Source: Planktothrix sp. UBA8402 (lineage in GTDB: Bacteria; Cyanobacteriota; Cyanobacteriia; Cyanobacteriales; Microcoleaceae). From it: a stretch of 8,263 nucleotides of DNA. Below the pieces are notes generated by a model. That model made no database searches, was not told where the DNA came from, and saw only the letters and a list, made by a program, of their open reading frames with translations. Below are positions 5,164-8,263 of the stretch, in pieces. The translations under genes and the position numbers were made by a program. The DNA lies in assembly GCA_003456035.1 (NCBI GenBank), contig DMPJ01000338.1, forward strand, positions 1-8,263. Direction: 5' to 3'. Position 1 is the first letter of the stretch, and each line of letters begins with the position of its first letter.

Positions 5164-8100
5164 TTAGGTTTTACCCTCAACTATTTTAATTTCTGCTTCT
5201 GTTAATCCATATAATTCATAAACCAGTTGGTCTATTTGTTGTTCTAATATTGTTGTATCTGCATTAGGGTTGGATTTTTTGGCGGTGAGAATTTGATCAA
5301 CCAGCAACTTAATATATCTAAAAGTGCTTGGGTTTATATCGACAATAATAGGAATTTCTTTAATGACACTAGGTTTGATTTCTGCGAATACTTTACCTTT
5401 TTGAGGGTTTTTAGTTTCATAGTAAAAATTGATTAATTTCGAGTTTAACATAGCTAATAAATACTTTAAATCTAGCGATTCTGATGTAATTATAAACAGA
5501 GAATTTTGGCAATAGAATTTATCTTCATCATAATATCCCCTGATTTTGTCACTGGTTTGCCTGATCAATATCTTGGGATTCTCCATTTTTATTTGACTAG
5601 ATGGATACATGAGGTTTTTCCCATATTTAATATATTGAATATTCTCTTTATTAATAGAATAACTGTTAATATTAGTTCCAACAAGTAAAGGTTTCCAAGT
5701 TTGGTCAATTGAGATAGGAGAATGATAAACTCTATTTTCTATCATTTCTTTCGTTTGTTTAGGTAAACCATAACCAGTTTGATAGGGTTTTATTCCCCAA
5801 ATGATTTCACATTTCTGTTCAAAGAAAACTCCTTTTGATTCTACTTTATTGATTAAATCAATAATTTTTGTGTCAACACCAAGGGTAATTCTACAGAGTT
5901 TTTCTTTTTGCCAAATACTTTTCGGGACTAGATTTATTTGGGCGATTTTACCTCTTATATATTTTGTAGTATTAATTTCTGTATCGCGATCATCAATTAA
6001 TTGAAGAATAAAGCTACAACTCTCAACAGTCGCTTCTTCAAATACGCTATCACCGTAATCAATGATTTCCCAGACTTTTTTTCTTAACAAATACTGTCTA
6101 AATTCTTGGGCATTATTAATAAGAGTCCAAGTATTCGGTACTATTATAGAAATAAATGCTTTTTCTTTGGCTATATTTTCACTAACCATGAAAAAATATA
6201 AATATGTATCTTTGGTTTTAACCGCAATAATTGGAGAAAATTTATTACTTAAAATACACTTTTCTGTTTCACGAAGATTTGCCCCCCAAGGAGGATTTCC
6301 CATCACAACATCAAAACCGATAAACTTGCCTTCATCATCCAAAATTTCAGGAAACTCAAACCGCCATTCAAACGCATGATCATAAATTTTACCGCTTTCG
6401 ATTTCCTCAATTTCCACCCTTAACTTATCAATCTCATTATTTAACTTAATAATTTTTTTCTCCCGCGCTTTTTGTTCGGTTTTAGTTTCCTCAAATAACG
6501 AAAGTTGATTCTCTAAATTATAAACTTCCCCCTCTAACTGTCTTAACTTTGTTTTCTTGGGGTCAACTCCTTGAAGTGTGGTTTTAAAATTACTTTTAAT
6601 CCTATTAATTAACCTTTCCATCTCTCGCTTTTGCTGTTTATTCTCCGCATGGCGATAGGTCTGGACAGCGTTTTGATAGGTTTCAATATCAATACCACTT
6701 TTCTTTAACGCTGGTTTTAAGTCCGTATCCAAGGGAAAACGACTAATTAAAGAGTTACCGCATTTAATATTAATATCAATATTCGGGAGGGTTTCCAATT
6801 CTGTGTAATTACTCTCCGGTTTATAATAGGCATTTTTTAGCAATTCTATCCATAACCGTAACCGACAAATTTTAACCGAATTAGGGTTAATATCCACACC
6901 AAATAGGCAATTTTCGATAATCGTTTGCTTTTCGTGAAATAGGGTTTCTTGGATGCGTTGACTTTCTTTATTTTGGGGAATATAGCTAAATAATTTATGA
7001 TCTTCATCAGTGATCATTAACTGATCATTTTCTACCATTATTTGATATTCTTTTAATCGTTTTCCAGTTTGATCCTGTAAAATTTTTAGATAATTTTTAA
7101 TCGCAATAATTTCATTCAAAGCAGACACTAAAAAATGTCCCGACCCCACCGCCGGGTCACAAATTTTTAGACTATTAATAATTTGATTTGCTTCGCTTCT
7201 ATCTTCTATTTTATCATATAAATCATCAAGATTTTGACAATTCCAACCTTTAATTTCATTGAATTTCTGGACAACTGCTTTCCGCAAAGTTTCCCGACAC
7301 ATATACATGGTAATAAAACCCGGGGTAAAATATGACCCGTCTTTATAACCGTTAATTTTCTCGAAAATTAGTCCTAAAACCGAAGCATTAATCAGGGTTT
7401 TCTGATCTTCTTGAATTCCTTCTAAACCTTCGCTACTAAAATCATAAGCATCGAGAAACTCAAATAAATATTGTAGGGTATTGAGTTCTCCGGTGCGTTT
7501 ATTTCCGTTAGGATCTTTTAAGACAGTTGATGATAAAATCGGGAGTTTTTCGGCTCTCAGATTACTAATAACTAGGGTTTGATGTTCGAGTTCGGTGGGT
7601 TCAAATAGGGAACTATTTAGATAGGGAACCTGAGAAAATATCTTGTTTACATCGGGCTTTCTCTCACTAAATTTAACGGCTAATACTTGGAAAAATAACC
7701 GATCTAAATCATCAAAATTATGAATTTTATCTAAATTTAAAAAGGCAAAATTGCGATCGCCTTTATGGTAAGTTATTAATTGAGATTCTAATAATTTTAA
7801 GAATAAAATCCGATTTATCCAAGTAATTGATAACTCTAAAGCAATATTAAAAACCTGTTCGGGTGCAGTTTCTCCAAATTGTTCTGGTTTTTCTAGTCGG
7901 GAAATTTTATCTAAACTATCGAGTTGTAGAATAGCATTTTCTAGCAGTGAACCGGAATTTTGTTTTCCTTCGGGTTGACGTTTGATCAGTTTTTTATTCT
8001 TTTCTTTGGTTTCCGTTAAACCGATAAGATAGAGTAATTCACTATAAAAGCCTTTATCCAGAGTATTGCTATCGTTAGCAGTCGGTAATTTTAATAAATG

Positions 8101-8263
8101 TTGAGGGGAAAGTAACTTAAATAAACCGATCAGTTTTTCATCATTTTCGGGGTTATCATCTCTAACAAATGTTTCATAGTCTTGAATATTAAAATAAGTA
8201 AATTCCAGTTGATTTTTAATCTTTTCTATGGCAGGTTTGGCAATTTCTTTATAGAAAAAATCG
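5164..8263 (-). CDS. Eco57I-like type IIG restriction-modification protein (N6-adenine methylase part plus specificity domain), 5' end beyond window
   Basis: One frame is open from base 8262 to TAA 5166-5164: 1032 codons without a stop, continuing past the right edge. The ATG at 7308 is internal, because the frame above it carries conserved sequence, including GSYFTP (7338-7321) leading straight into it. Visible order (fragment numbering): helical region 1-310 beginning DFFYKEIAKPAIEK; GSYFTP (about 313-318); SAM-binding motif I DPAVGSGHF (369-377; 7158-7132); FGVDINP (about 454-460); a charged coiled coil (about 568-625); catalytic motif IV NPPW (656-659; 6297-6286); a TaqI-like target-recognition region (about 813-958) with ILIRQTSDKIRGYY and LLAMLNSKLINFYY; and a C-terminal helix ending VYELYGLTEAE. 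It would methylate adenine within a target site. In related single-chain enzymes the nuclease domain lies at the N-terminus, here outside the window, so cleavage activity cannot be judged. Its low G+C suggests acquisition by transfer. Confidence 0.93.
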   Translation of the reverse strand, partial: DFFYKEIAKPAIEKIKNQLEFTYFNIQDYETFVRDDNPENDEKLIGLFKLLSPQHLLKLPTANDSNTLDKGFYSELLYLIGLTETKEKNKKLIKRQPEGKQNSGSLLENAILQLDSLDKISRLEKPEQFGETAPEQVFNIALELSITWINRILFLKLLESQLITYHKGDRNFAFLNLDKIHNFDDLDRLFFQVLAVKFSERKPDVNKIFSQVPYLNSSLFEPTELEHQTLVISNLRAEKLPILSSTVLKDPNGNKRTGELNTLQYLFEFLDAYDFSSEGLEGIQEDQKTLINASVLGLIFEKINGYKDGSYFTPGFITMYMCRETLRKAVVQKFNEIKGWNCQNLDDLYDKIEDRSEANQIINSLKICDPAVGSGHFLVSALNEIIAIKNYLKILQDQTGKRLKEYQIMVENDQLMITDEDHKLFSYIPQNKESQRIQETLFHEKQTIIENCLFGVDINPNSVKICRLRLWIELLKNAYYKPESNYTELETLPNIDINIKCGNSLISRFPLDTDLKPALKKSGIDIETYQNAVQTYRHAENKQQKREMERLINRIKSNFKTTLQGVDPKKTKLRQLEGEVYNLENQLSLFEETKTEQKAREKKIIKLNNEIDKLRVEIEEIESGKIYDHAFEWRFEFPEILDDEGKFIGFDVVMGNPPWGANLRETEKCILSNKFSPIIAVKTKDTYLYFFMVSENIAKEKAFISIIVPNTWTLINNAQEFRQYLLRKKVWEIIDYGDSVFEEATVESCSFILQLIDDRDTEINTTKYIRGKIAQINLVPKSIWQKEKLCRITLGVDTKIIDLINKVESKGVFFEQKCEIIWGIKPYQTGYGLPKQTKEMIENRVYHSPISIDQTWKPLLVGTNINSYSINKENIQYIKYGKNLMYPSSQIKMENPKILIRQTSDKIRGYYDEDKFYCQNSLFIITSESLDLKYLLAMLNSKLINFYYETKNPQKGKVFAEIKPSVIKEIPIIVDINPSTFRYIKLLVDQILTAKKSNPNADTTILEQQIDQLVYELYGLTEAEIKIVEGKT
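7753..7760. repeat. HIP1 octamer
   Basis: GCGATCGC inside the restriction-modification gene. Its presence in a gene that looks acquired suggests long residence in, or origin from, a HIP1-bearing cyanobacterial lineage. Confidence 0.9.

Noticed and set aside
5506..6379. Plus-strand open frames of 60-105 codons at 5506-5688, 5801-6004 and 6062-6379
   Set aside because: They lie antisense within the well-supported restriction-modification gene, lack recognisable motifs, and are expected from AT-rich coding DNA.
7306..7308. ATG as the start of the methylase gene
   Set aside because: The upstream frame is open to the window edge and encodes conserved family sequence, including GSYFTP.
1..8263. 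tRNA, rRNA, insertion sequence or attachment site
   Set aside because: No cloverleaf-compatible stretch, transposase motif, or terminal inverted or direct repeat pair was seen; the gaps between genes are all 207 bp or less.

Overview
The window looks like chromosomal DNA from a cyanobacterium, most likely a filamentous Oscillatoriales type (Planktothrix/Oscillatoria-like). Three copies of the HIP1 octamer GCGATCGC lie in 8.3 kb, at 1343, 2889 and 7753. HflX is the long form, and the palindrome AGAAACC-N-GGTTTCT near 333-368 resembles a repeat I associate with such genomes from memory. DNA composition is mixed: a spot count gives 28/60 G+C at 1081-1140 (hflX) and 15/60 at 5821-5880 (methylase gene).

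Layout. Bases 1-303 (minus) hold most of a small MNT-type nucleotidyltransferase whose 3' end runs off the left edge. Bases 304-377 hold a 15-bp perfect inverted repeat built from two palindromes. Bases 378-2111 (minus) encode the ribosome-associated GTPase HflX, starting at GTG. Bases 2319-4472 (minus) encode a fused two-ATPase ABC protein of the Dpp/Opp/GsiA type with no permease nearby. Bases 4664-5127 (plus) are a complete hicB-hicA toxin-antitoxin operon with an overlapping stop/start. Bases 5164 to the right edge (minus) are one long open frame for an Eco57I-like type IIG restriction-modification protein. It is open for 1032 codons and continues beyond base 8263, so the ATG at 7306-7308 is internal and not the start.

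How the parts relate. hflX and the ABC gene are housekeeping-type genes. The restriction-modification gene, HicBA and the MNT gene are the accessory, defence-related content. HicBA is convergent with the restriction gene (36 bp apart) and divergent from the ABC gene. The MNT gene carries the exact GSX10DXD signature of MntA-type antitoxins, so a HEPN toxin gene may lie just beyond base 1. I see no RNA gene, CRISPR array, insertion sequence or clearly new multi-gene system. The best leads are the incomplete restriction gene, the probable MNT-HEPN pair and several small features at gene boundaries.
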